Shown here: positions 39,074-50,290 of the stretch, one piece after another | Numbering within the stretch: the first letter of the stretch is position 1 | How the letters are laid out: each line of letters opens with the position of its first letter | Position numbers and translations under genes: made by a program | Notes under the pieces: model-generated | Told to the model about the DNA's origin: nothing | What the model saw: the letters and a program-made list of their open reading frames with translations, nothing else | Database searches by the model: none | Source of the DNA: Gracilariopsis chorda | Taxonomy: Eukaryota > Rhodophyta > Florideophyceae > Gracilariales > Gracilariaceae | DNA length: 64,000 bases | NCBI GenBank assembly: GCA_003194525.1 | Contig: NBIV01000027.1 | Span: 310,001-374,000, forward strand | Reading direction: 5' to 3'

Positions 39074-41177
39074 TCAGATTCCGAAGTTGGGCAGGACGGG
39101 AGCTCAACCATGATCCCCAGTCCCCTACGTTCACCACGCACTTAAGCATACATGACACTCTTTGCTTGTAAGGAATTGCAGCAGCACATGATGTCAGCCA
39201 TTCTACTCTGATTGTCAGCAAACTTTCGCGAAACATCTGCTGCACTAGAAAGACTCATCTGGATTCGTTCTTCAGTGATTGCCCATTGGCGTGGAGTGGT
39301 TAGTGAACGTTCATGAAACCAAATCTCGCTGCGAAATGCCTTGCTGTGGTTCGCATCGATTGCTCACGAGATTATCGATAGGAGCCAGTCAGGTTCCATT
39401 CAGTGAGCCAAGTGACTCACCCTTCATGCAGCTGTGTCTAAGAGCAGCTGTTTTCGATCGGAACACGATAGATGATATGGTGTGAAAGAGGGCATGTTTG
39501 GCGAACCACGAGGAGTTGTTCTTCGATAACTGAATAAGACCGCGGCTTCTCAGAATGGTGGAACAGAGATAGCATTGGGGGCTCTAGTGCTGGCATTGCA
39601 CAATTTGCCTTCCTTTGCAGCACACGCAAGGAATCCGTGCGAGTCACGAGCCCGGCCGGAATGAACTCTCGAGTTCTTAGAACTTACTTGGATACACAAA
39701 GGTGTCGGTTCTCTAGTTCTCGATGTTCTTCTTTGACAAGATCAGGGGACCTAAATCGAGACTGGGAGGTCACGAGGAGCATTTGATTATTTGTCTCGTG
39801 GCTTTTCTTCAACAGTAAGGAGTCCCAGTGACGTACTGCCTGCTGAATAATCGACCTAGCCTTGTATATGCCATTATTGATCTGCTCTGGTGATCTCGAA
39901 ACTGTCAAACAACAGCCTGAGCACATCTTTTACCTGTACTTCTGCTTTCGATTATCGAAGAAATGGCGATAACTCACCAGAAGACGGGTCGAAGCAACTC
40001 CTTCGCATTTTGTGCACGTCGCTCTGCGCTGGGAAAAAATCGAAGATGTCCATTGCCCATGAACTTCATATATACAGAACATGTTCAGCTCGGTCGCAAA
40101 CCGCACCTCTCAACGTTGTGTATCGTAAATTTTGGTTTATAAAGGGGAGGAGAAAGTTTCTGCTTTCTCCTCCCTGAGAACATCAGAAAGGTCTTTGGCG
40201 GTTGTCTTACTACACGCATTTGCTACATCTTAAAACCATCATGATGATTGTGGACCCACGAAATGAATCCACGTACCACCGGTAAATGGGGTGATCCCCA
40301 TATCTATCTCCTTCGATACTGTGTCAGTGATTATGGGTCATACTTCTTTCCCCCATGGAGCTGCCTTAAAGAACGACGTAGTGTATGAAGTGCCGTTTTC
40401 TTCTTCACAGCAAAGTGGAAATGATATATCACGGAAAGAGGGCGTGAGAGAGACGGCAGTAAAGCTAGGTGTACATATTGTTCTTTCTGTGGTTTTCTGT
40501 GCATATCTTCCAACCTTCCTACAACTCTTTATGTAATCACGCAACACAGACGGTAAACTACGGCATTAAACGGGGGCGATTTCGCGCCTCAAGAACCATC
40601 TATGGTCTTAGTATTTCGACTGAGTAAGCGGGATAAACGGAGGAATGGAAAACGAAACAGAAACCTTCAATAAGACAGTCATCGAACTAAACGATCAAGC
40701 AAACTCATCCGGATATCCGAACTGTCGCTGACGTTTCAGACCTTGCAACGTGATGAGTACAAGTCAACACGGTCCTCGATCGTTATTCTTCTGACTACCC
40801 TGGGATAACACAAAGAAGAGCAGCAGTCCGTCTGAGGCACCATAGCACATGATGCATAACTTAGTATTGCGTGATCACAACTAATAAATGTCGAAGACCT
40901 GTTGTTTTGCTCATATATACGGAGTACTCGCTCTTGCTTCCACGTAATAGATAGAACAGTAAATCAGGGTTTCGTCTCCTGATCGAAACATCAGACGGTC
41001 GCAGTGGTAGCAGTAACCACCCTATCTACAGTACCTGTCTCCATTGACACGTTTATAATGTGTCTGCAGCTATAAAGAGGCAGGTCCCGTAATATGAATG
41101 TTGAGGGCTCTCCGTGATCGGCATGGCTTGTATATATAAAAGAGCTATCATTGGCAAAAATTGCATCACATGCATGA
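39074..41177. other. Intergenic, about 2.1 kb
   Basis: Upstream of the LPMO-like gene and downstream of the ABC1 kinase (both minus). Frames at 39684-39926 (minus), 39890-40177 (plus) and 40291-40536 (plus, GTG start; hydrophobic C-terminus) have no convincing support. No repeat recognised. Confidence 0.35.
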
Positions 41178-44100
41178 CTACGAAGCCTTCGTGCGGCTAT
41201 ACTCGGTTGTTCCCACTGATGATGGAAAAGACGATGCCTGAGTGCGACGCAAAAACCTGGAATTGAAAGGTCTCCATTTCTGTTTCATAGTAGTATCTTG
41301 CGACACGGACCATCTTGTACTTTCTCTGTCATTGATGGTTTCCACAGTAGACGGCTTTCCAGCGACGGCAACAGCAGTCGATTCTCTTCCGATATTCCGC
41401 TGTTGCTTTCCATGTAAAACGAGAAGAGACCGTGAAATGAAGTACAGCGAGATATGCACTAATGTCTTAACTAAGGGGAACAAGAAACCCGGAGCAAGTC
41501 GCAGAAGAACACGACACCTCTTCCAAAACGGAGACCGCCTGAAAAATACTCTCGTTCTTTTTCTAGTTTCCTCGTCGGAGAGTTCTCGTTCCGTAGTTTG
41601 CAAAGCCCTCCGACTGAACGATCCGTCCTCATCACGGAACCCAGTCACTCCTGCGCCTTGTGTGCTTGGCAAGTCAGTTGTTCCGAACAGCTTGTCAATA
41701 CGAGTTGTCCAGTCCCTTTCCAAGTTCGAGGTGAACTTCCTGATTATATATTCACGCAAGAAACCTCCTGGTCTCGACGTCACAAATTGCAAGATGAGAT
41801 CCGGGGAAGTCGCAGGCGGATTAGAAATCTTGGACTCAACAACGGGGCCATCATCGTTTGTGTCGATGCGAGTAAGACGACGACCGTGCTGGGTGCTCGA
41901 GTGGAGAGGCACCGGATCTTTCCTTCTAACGGGACTCCCGAATCCCTTTGACCATGCCTTTTTATAATCAAAAGTAGTAGTCGCAGCAGTAGCTTGAACG
42001 TCTTGTAGAAGTTGACCCATCCTAGACCATCTCATTCTTCCATATGAGTCTATTACCAGTGATCCCAAGGCGCGTCTGAAGCGTGGTGACGGATCCGACA
42101 GAATCCTGCGCACCACGTACGGATAAACAACCCCCAATATGCTAAAGTTGGGATTCGCACTCAAGGCGAGACCTTCCAGCATTCCTAAACACCGCAGATT
42201 GTTCAGGAAGTAATCATTGAAGACGAACGGAAAACGATTCCCGAGGGTTAAGAGCTTGCCAACAATGCCTACCAGGGTGAAGCGGCGAAGACGTTCCATC
42301 TCACCATCCTCATCATTGGAAAAGTCGATATTCTCCGGTTCCAGAGCGTCACGCAACGCTTCTGACAGCAACGGAAGTTCAATTTCAACATCGTCTGATC
42401 GCATGACGGCGAGACCGACAAAAGTTTCCGCTAGATATTCATACTCGCCGTGAATTAGATGCATTAAAGCACATACCAAGGACTCTCTCACAGAGAGCGG
42501 AACCTCGGAAACAAGCCCGAAGTCTATGTATGCGAGATATCCTGACTTTGTCTTCAACACTATTCATTCAAGAAAGCAGATATTGAAAAGCACGTTAGAA
42601 ACTTGTCCTTCTCGCGAGAACCGTTTGACGCTCTACCAGAGGTTGAGTTTGAGTCGTTGAGTGCATGAAACTTACTGTTGCCGTTATGCATATCTTTTGG
42701 AGCGACGCAACAATGAAGATGGAATACGGGGCAAGCAGCACGAATCGTACGTCAGTATCTTTGCAAAACGCAACGGAAAAGCAAGTGGCACATTCACGAG
42801 CATCCAGCAAGTAAAGAGGAAAACGGACAGCCTCTTCGCGTAGTAGATCTTTTAGCTAGAGATATCAACGTACCTGCATGCAGATAGCCCTTGTCCAACA
42901 ATTGCATAAGCGCAAAACGGATGCCAGTTTCAACAAGTCCAATATCTTCAGCCTTGACCTTTGCCTCGTCATCAATAAGCTTCACACCGTCCACCCACTC
43001 AGTAACAAGAACGCGTTGCGAACTATACTGTTCAAACACCCTCGGCAAATAAATGCCATTCATATCGCCATAAAGGCTACGAAACTTGGCCATGTTCTTA
43101 AGCTCATTGGTATAGTCCAACTCTTCAAACAACCGACTCGCATACTCATCAACAGCAAGCGCAAAGTCGGTTCGACTTCTCAACAAAACATTCGCAACGC
43201 TGGCAAGATATCGCACAATATAACAATCCATAGCAATCTGTTCAGCCACCTCAGGTCTCTGTACTTTCACAGCCACATCAACGCCCTCAACCTTACCCTT
43301 AAAAACCATTCCCAAACTGGCGCCAGCCACTGGATCAGGAGCCAGCTGCTCAAAAATGTAGTCCGGCGTGGCGCCTAGTTCCTGTTGAATGAGCTCAAAA
43401 GCGCGCGATGTAGGGAAAAACGGCAACACGTCATCCTGCAACTTTTGCAACTCCTTAATAACAGAGGCGTCAAAAAGATCCTGTCTGGTAGCAGCAGCCT
43501 GACCAAACTTAATGACAGCCGGCCCCAATCTGGTCATAGCCTCTCTCAAATGCTGCGCCCACTTGATCTGACGTTGTTTTTCACGCTGTGCTAGCTGCGA
43601 TTCTGAAAGCGTTCCGGAACGAAAAGCAGCCTGATCCATCACAAGCAAAGCGCGGTCCCGGGCCCGTTCAAATGCCAACCAAGCGATTTCCCTGGAGAAC
43701 AGAATCATTCTGCGTAACACCTTATCTGGACGAATTCTGAAGTAGCGATCAAGCACGGTTGCGTCGTACGCGACGGGAAGCTTGGTACGAAGGCTTTCAC
43801 GTTCTGAAATGGCCATGCCAATGGCGCAATACGCGGCTACAAAACCGGTGACGCCCGCGCGCGCGGTGTAAACCTTTGCCATTCTAGAAACGTCATTCGG
43901 GCTGCCGACGCGCGTGACGCGGGCGTAATCTTCGGCAGTAGCGGTAGTAAATCGGGAACTTTCCGCCTCCATAGCCTCGATAGAATCATTTTCATCGTGT
44001 TGGTCATGCTCCTCAAAGCCGAAGCGCTCTTCAGGCGTTCGCATCCAGTCCAGAACGCCTTCGTCATCGGCATGGGAAGGGCGCGGATGCAGTTCGGAGT

Positions 44101-44443
44101 CTAGAATGGGCGTACGCTCCGCGCGCGCATTCGGACTGACGGCGGCGACAGCGGCGGCGGCAGCGGCGATGACAAAGGCCCTTCTGGAGAACTTTGGGGC
44201 GGGGCGCGCGCGTTTCGGAGACGAAGCGCGAATGTGACAGCGCGGACAGACTCGGCGTGATGAAGAGGGAGTAACGGAGACGGTGGCGACGTCGGTGAGC
44301 GGGGTGGGCGGCAGAAAGGCCGCGGCGGAGATGGACGTCATCGACATGGGGCGCTTGGGGCAGCGCACAGCGCGGGGCGGCTGGTGGTGGCGGATTGCGT
44401 TTCGCCCAGCATGATGCCAAATGAAACGAAGTGCACCACACAT
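41178..44443 (-). CDS. ABC1/UbiB-family kinase (ABC1K), three exons
   Basis: Exons on the minus strand: 44443-42874, 42693-42676 (18 nt) and 42559-41178, giving 989 residues. Splice sites are GT-AG; introns are 180 and 116 nt. The start is the first ATG; an upstream GTG is rejected. Residues 1-86 look like a plastid transit peptide. RRAFVIAAAAAAVAAVSPNARA at 87-108 looks like a twin-arginine signal. The atypical kinase domain shows KFGQ (312-315), GASLGMVFKG at the ABC1 Ala-rich loop position, K393 in VAVKVQRP, and ELDYTNE. The join gives GYLHAD-MHNGN-MLKTKSGYLAYIDFG, with the DFG near 542. ABC1 kinases act in prenyl-lipid and quinone metabolism in plastids and mitochondria. The long C-terminal part (after about 620) is less conserved, with a disordered region. 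Plastid location is inferred. Confidence 0.9.
42560..42675 (-). other. Intron 2 of the ABC1 kinase
   Basis: 116 nt. It begins with GTAAGT, a perfect consensus donor, and ends with AG after GAATGAAT. Removing it joins the last A of the microexon to TG in exon 3, making the methionine codon that starts MLKTKSGYL. Confidence 0.85.
42694..42873 (-). other. Intron 1 of the ABC1 kinase
   Basis: 180 nt, GTACGT donor and AAAAG acceptor. Removing it completes the aspartate codon G|AT of the GYLHAD motif. Confidence 0.85.
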
Positions 44444-45870
44444 GGGCGGCTGGGGTACGGAGGCGCCTACCACGCAGCACCGTGACACGAGGTGCGTTCA
44501 CTTGGCTACAGTATTGCTAAATCTACATTGTGTGTCACACGTACCAAATCCTCCAATCAGCGTCCGTCGTTAACGCAGGGAAAGAACGCACCACAGATTA
44601 CCAATTTCAGGGCACCTCAGGGCATCTTTCATACCGGCCAATCGGAGCGTAGAGTTCAAGTTGTGCTAATGCATGTATCAGTAGGCAACGAACCAACTTG
44701 CGCCAGGTCATTCATCCAACTTACACCTTGTCAAAAACAAGAATAAAGTTTGTACTACGATATTAGAGGATTACTGCCTTGGGATATCTCGTGGTAAGTG
44801 TAGTAAACAGGCTCCAGCTGAATCTACAAATGGCAGAAATTTTAACGTTTCAGCCAATGAAGAGCAGAAGTACGGGTTTGTTTAGCAATTGAAACAGAAA
44901 AATTGTTGTCCCTAGAGCTCAGCAGCGCAGCTTTTATACCATCCAATCAAAGCAAGAATTTTATGTCAAGACTGCGCTTGAATTCTCTACTGCTCTCGCA
45001 ATAGACTCTGCCTAGTAGTATACCCAAACAGCATATGTCACCGTTTCAAGTGCCTTTACCCTTTCTACTTGCATCTCGCTGACATCAAAGTGCCATCATC
45101 ATTTGTTTACCTTCCTAACGTCACTACTATGTGAATCTGCTTACTCAAATGCACCTATATAATTTCTTACGTCTCAAAAAACTGCCGTGCTACAATTTCA
45201 ACTGTGGGTTTTATTGCCGATTAGCTATTAAATTAAACTATCTTTGGTTTTGAACGGCTATGAAGCTCTTATTTATGTGTATGGAAAATTAATGAATCAG
45301 CTTCTTGTCGATTTGAGTGAGCGCACTGATCTTAAAATTGAAATTTAGTCAGAGAATACAACTTTTGCTGCTGTGCAAAATTATACTAAGCATCTTTTCA
45401 TTATTGAAAGATACTACTTCAGTCTTAAGTTTTGTATCCTGAGATTATGTCCTAGAAAAAATCTTTCCATCTTTTTCATTACGTTTGGAATCTACAAAAT
45501 GGAGCCCAAAGATGGATTTGTGTTCTGTGCTTTTGGTATGGGCACTTGTATTTGTAAAATTGGTACGCATGTGTAACGTGGAAAACAATCACATAAGTAC
45601 AGTGTTGAAAATCCATAATATCTGTTCATAGAGGGATTCAAACCACACTAGTTCCACAGATGGAGGAGCATGCCCCTTCAGAGGGTTTTCATGGGACTTG
45701 ATATTTTCCCAGCTTCAACGGCCACTCATATATCTTCATACATTATTCACCACCAGAAAAATGGCACCTTTTATGAAACAATGATGGTCCGGTACGTTTC
45801 TGGTACATTTAGGGAACGGAATTGCTGTTGAAATTTGTTGAACAGAACAGGTAGACAGCGGATGGTATTT
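44444..45870. other. AT-rich gene-poor stretch
   Basis: After about 44,750 the sequence becomes clearly more AT-rich than the gene regions, up to about 45,900. A 67-codon plus frame at 45373 has no support. The first 100 bases are the ABC1 kinase upstream region. Confidence 0.45.
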
Positions 45871-46080
45871 TTATATTTATTTATTTATTTATTACAATAG
45901 GGAACCTACACTACTTATCGCGTCGGCCTCGTGGCCTTCGCGGCAGCAATTCATCCCCAATATGGGTTCCTTATCCAAGGGTCTTGGCTCTGTGCTCTTA
46001 CTTCTTCGGCGGTACTCGACTCCATCAAGGGGAGATACGCCGTTGCCTTTGGATTGCTCAACTTCCTTGCTCGCTCAAGT
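45871..46080 (-). mobile_element. Possible 3' end of a non-LTR retrotransposon
   Basis: On the minus strand the sequence reads GCCGCGAAGGCCACGAGGCC... and ends in a TAATAAATAAATAAATAAAT tail, a form typical of LINE 3' ends. The LTR element is inserted into its upstream side. No coding motif confirms it. Confidence 0.35.
46076..46080. repeat. Target site duplication, left (CAAGT)
   Basis: CAAGT directly before the 5' LTR; the same 5 bp follow the 3' LTR at 59688-59692. Confidence 0.85.
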
Positions 46081-46628
46081 TGTAATACAGTGAGATCTGA
46101 CCACATGGGCAGTGACAAGTGCGCTGTAGCAAGTGGTTAGTATGCCACGTGGGTAAGAGTGGCTAGCTAATTAAAATACAGATTCATTTAGTTATTTTAG
46201 ATAGGTAGTGACAGTTGGCTACTATGGCGTGGGGCCATGTAGGGCTGGCCCCAACGTATGGAACGCAGAAGAGTGCACCTGAGTTTGAGCCTCACTCACC
46301 ATTAAGGTGGGTGCAGCGCTCCCTCTCGAAGAATGGTATAGGTAAGCACCTCTTGGCTAAGTGTGGTACCATTTGGTTTTACAGTCAACCTTCTGTTTCT
46401 CCTAAGACTATTCAGGCTGTACTAGCCTGTATGTGCCGTACGACCAATACTACAAGTGGGTTACAGTTAGTTGGCCTGGCAATCTCTCGTCACTAGTGGT
46501 TTGGTGCTGCCACCCCCATCCGGGCACCCAACTTCCACCCTTTACGTTGAGACCTCGCCGCGCTTCCAATAAAGTATATCCAGACGGACTGCCCAGCTGG
46601 TACTCAGCATCCAACTGGTTGTACCACA
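46081..46628 (+). repeat. 5' LTR
   Basis: Starts TGTAATACAG and ends TTGTACCACA. It is similar along its full length to 59137-59687, with many substitutions and small indels; shared blocks include TTTGAGCCTCACTCACC, TTAAGGTGGGTGCAGCGC and TTGGTGCTGC. Confidence 0.88.
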
Positions 46629-46770
46629 TTTTGGTCTTCAGACCTAGAATCTGGAATATACCTATTGGTTTTGGAAAGAAGAATTCGGAAGGAAGTGTAT
46701 TTTGGAATATCATTTGGTTTTGGTTATCACTAGAAAGCGATTCAGTAAAACATCAGTTTACCATTTGGAT

Positions 46771-48456
46771 ATGCCGCCACCGAACACAAGGTCCAAAGGT
46801 TCATCGAGCCGAAGAACGGGCCCGGGCCCGTCCCAGAAGTTCGTCGAACCAACACTGGACAGCCCGGAGGAACTATTACGAAGGACTACCGTACAGGTCT
46901 ATGCGGAAAACGGAGAGCACGCGGCGAAGGATGCGACTCCCCCGGTAACCCATGTTCTAGAGACCGCGTTTCCGGTGGGGCCGAGGATCGGTACTACATC
47001 TGACCGAGTAGTAGAGAACATAAATGACGACAAACCTAAACTGGTGATGTTCAAGTTGGATTTGCATAGCATTACCGAACTTGTCGTTGACCGAGCTAGT
47101 CACGAGCTTACCGTTCAAATAACAGCTTTGGGTTTTCAATTACTGGAGCAGGAGCCTCAGGAATACATAGAACAAGTGGTGCAAGATTCCCTGCAGAAAC
47201 GCCCACAGGTGGCCCCGCAGAGCCCTCAAACCTTCCTGGTAATGACGCCAACCATTCAAGGTGACCCGCATCGTTTTTAGGTATTGAAGGCTATGCCGCC
47301 ATCCCTTCCTAAAAAGCAAACTGGCAAGAAGCTTCCCGATGCATTTCAGAAACGGACAGACCTTCAGGTAGACGAAGACCGGGGTTATATATACCTTCCG
47401 GAACAAACTGGTAGAACCAAGCAGGAACCCAATGGAGGAGACTTTGGTGGAGGTGATTTGTCGAGCTCTGAGGATCAGCAGCGATTGGTACCAAAAGAAA
47501 AACAGAAGACCAATAGGAGAAAGAGAAAAGGCCGTGGGTCGGACCCCGACTCCCTGGAATCCAGTACCGATATGGAGTTGTCGGAGGATGACGAGCACCG
47601 TAAAGGTAGAAACCTGAGAAAGGAAAAACACCGTCAGAAGGTCGAGAAGAACCGTAAAGGTGAAACCAGACGGTATGACTTATCCGATGACGATGAGTCC
47701 GACACAGATTCGGACCTGGAGGTAATTCGGCTGTTGAAAGACCTGCTCACCAAGGCAGTTGACTACAGAACCCATAGGGTACGGAACCAAGATTCTGAAT
47801 ACACCTCAGAGGTAACCCAGAAGATTACCAAGCAGTACAAACAGCTTGGTTTCCAAATGGGTGATAGTACCCTCGCGGGTGATGACTTCATTGCCATCAT
47901 TGATTTCCTTCAAAGATTCAAGATCGCTTGTGACCAGAATGGGTTTTCACAAGGCGCAGCCACGTGATTCTTTCAATTGTATTTGAAGAAGCAGGCCGCA
48001 TCCCTGCTCTGCAGTAGGATGAAAGGGAACACAATGTCGTTTGATTTGGACAAAACATAAATGCTTCGGACTTATCCACGGGTCGTCAACTACCTTTTGG
48101 AAACCTATGCGACCGATGAGGTTATACAGGAAGGTTATGCCGTGCTTTTTGGCTACCATCAGACATCAGCACAAACTGAACTGGAATTCGTAAAATCGTT
48201 GTTCGAGATGGCATCGAAGTGCGGTAATGTGTTTAGTACCACTCGTCTGTACTCATTGCTACCTGATAACATCGACAAATTCATTATGACGCAAGTGAGG
48301 AATCATCTCGCGACGAACCGAAGGGTGGACTATAACGGGATGGCGAGGTATGCGCAAGCGCTTGGGGATACTCACAGAGCCATTGGAAGGCAGCCCAGCG
48401 TGGTTTTCAAGCCCTGTAGTCATAAACCAAAACGGTGCATCATGGAGGGAGATTAA
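46771..48456 (+). pseudogene. gag relic of the LTR element
   Basis: One frame runs from the ATG at 46771 to the stop at 48456. It is interrupted only by in-frame TAG (47278), TGA (47965) and TAA (48058), and no frameshift is needed. The N-terminal part is charged and disordered (MPPPNTRSKGSSSRR; later an acidic, lysine-rich linker). The last 250 residues read as a capsid domain: FLQRFKIACDQNGF, YATDEVIQEGY, then KCGNVFSTTRLYSLLPDN and RYAQALGDTHRA. A possible decayed zinc knuckle (FGPHDPKC) lies further on near 48850. Confidence 0.75.
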
Positions 48457-49228
48457 TCGTCACCATCCAAGAACACGGCGCACGATGCCACACCAGTTGG
48501 ATTTATGGTCCATTTCGTACACACCAACGTCGCCTCCGCATCGGTCTCTCCATCATATGCCTGGATGTTTAGAATAGCAGCCTCAACGACAAGGGTATCA
48601 ACGCCAGCCATACAGGTGTCTGTCCCCGACCAACAGGTACTCGCAATACCACCTTTTGATAAAACCACACCACAGAGTCAGCATTCTTCGTACCATACGG
48701 CAAATGTCCAACCCACGGACGAAACGCCGATGCACGGGACCTGGATGGCTTTGAGTGATCCAATCACCGGGAATCTTCTTTGTTGAATTTTTCTATTACC
48801 TCAGCACTTGTCTACGACAAGTCCGAATGTCACCCCGCAGGTTCGGGCCGCACGATCCCAAGTGCGTCGGCAGAGCTATCATGAGGTATTTGGTCAAGTG
48901 GGCAGAAACGGACAGTTTCAGGACAAGCACTCCATTGTAAAATGACAGTTTAGTTTTGTCACCGGTACGGACTCGGCAGGCAATACCGATGCCACTCCAT
49001 CCCAGGCGAAAAGCACTCAAAGTTTGTGCGGCAGGCCACTCCTAACCGGTCTCATCCAGAAGGCCAACCGGAAACACCGGTTTCATGTATGGATGTTCTC
49101 CCTTCGGTAACCGCACATGAAGCGCTAGAAGACCAATGGGTACCTATCCAGTTTTTGAAGCACGATAACTACAAGGTAAACATCACCCTTGGGTTTCCTG
49201 TTAACCATTTCTTCCATGCACTGCGATC

Positions 49229-49956
49229 TTGGATACGATACCTGTACCGAATCTAGTATATGCGAAGCTATTATCCCCGAGGGCATTGAACAGGGTACAG
49301 CCATGTTCCCTTACAAACCCTTTGGTGGATGCAAATAAAAGACCATTAGTGGTCCCCGGCATTGTAGCCCTATTGATAGCCGTGGGAACCCCCAGGATCC
49401 AGGTACGGTTTATCGTGATCAACCAATAGGCCACGGATTGTATCCTTGGAGCTACGTTCATCGACAACAATTTCCGAGCATTTTGCCTCGAACCAGAACT
49501 GTTTTGTTCCACAAGGTTCCAATATTAGCCATACTTGGTCGGCATAAGTCGGAAAACGTATCGCGAATAAGACATGAAACGCCTTTGGCGCTGACAATAC
49601 CCAATAAAGTTCGACTTTCGAAGTCGATTCGGATCCTGCCCATGCATGAAGGGGCAGCCAAAGTGGTATGCCACCAACCAGGTCTCGTAACACTAGAAAG
49701 CCATCATAAGGTAGTGGAACGCTACATGACCAAGATGGTAAACGGAATCGTGGACAACGTACCGAATCAATTCTCTCATATATGCTTAAGAAACTTCAGT
49801 AACCATACGGTCAACGTACCCAAGAACACTGCTATCAGATTAGCATCTCCCGCCCCGAGTAGTAGTTTCACCCTGCCACCACACAAGTCGTCCGGAGAAA
49901 TCCACCTTAAGAAGGGGGGGCGAAAGGGATTGCGGAAGAAGAAAACCCAGCCTTGA
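49229..49956 (+). pseudogene. Retropepsin-type protease and linker relic
   Basis: A frame from 49229, broken by TAG at about 49427, carries the late part of an aspartic protease: IQVRFIVIN, then CILGATFIDNN, the usual ILGxDFL-like strand. A neighbouring frame to 49956 gives a linker ending in FSNHTVNVPKNTAIRLASPAP, typical of the stretch between protease and reverse transcriptase in Ty3 elements. The catalytic DTGA motif was not located with certainty. Confidence 0.55.
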
Positions 49957-50268
49957 TCATAAGCGCCATAACGGCACCATCACCAAACTGAAATACAAAA
50001 GAAAAAGAGGACGTAACCATCGGCTCCAAAGGACAAATCTGTAAAGACCGTATCCTTGACTTATTGGATTGGTTTAGTACCATTTGGTCAGGGCATTTAT
50101 GGGTTTTTTTGTTGAAATTCTGCGGTGGGGATGTGCGGCATCACTAACGGTGAGAGGTAGAAAAAGGGGAAGGGAGGGAATGGGGGAGTGGAAGTGGAAA
50201 CCGGAGTGGGAAAGAGGGAGAAGATAGGGGAGAGCTTAAGACTTAGACAATCGACTTGGCCAGAGCGC

Positions 50269-50290
50269 TTTCGTCTTTATCACTCATCAG
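50269..50290 (-). ncRNA. Hammerhead-type core (candidate, incomplete)
   Basis: On the minus strand CTGATGAG, a short possible stem II (TGATAAAGA) and CGAAA follow in the hammerhead order, overlapping the stop of the Penelope-like frame. Stem II has a mismatch and I could not find a convincing stem III and cleavage triplet. Confidence 0.3.

Noticed and set aside
49229..49430. Complete retropepsin with catalytic DTGA
   Set aside because: Only the late strand motif is clear; VDANKR is not a safe catalytic site.
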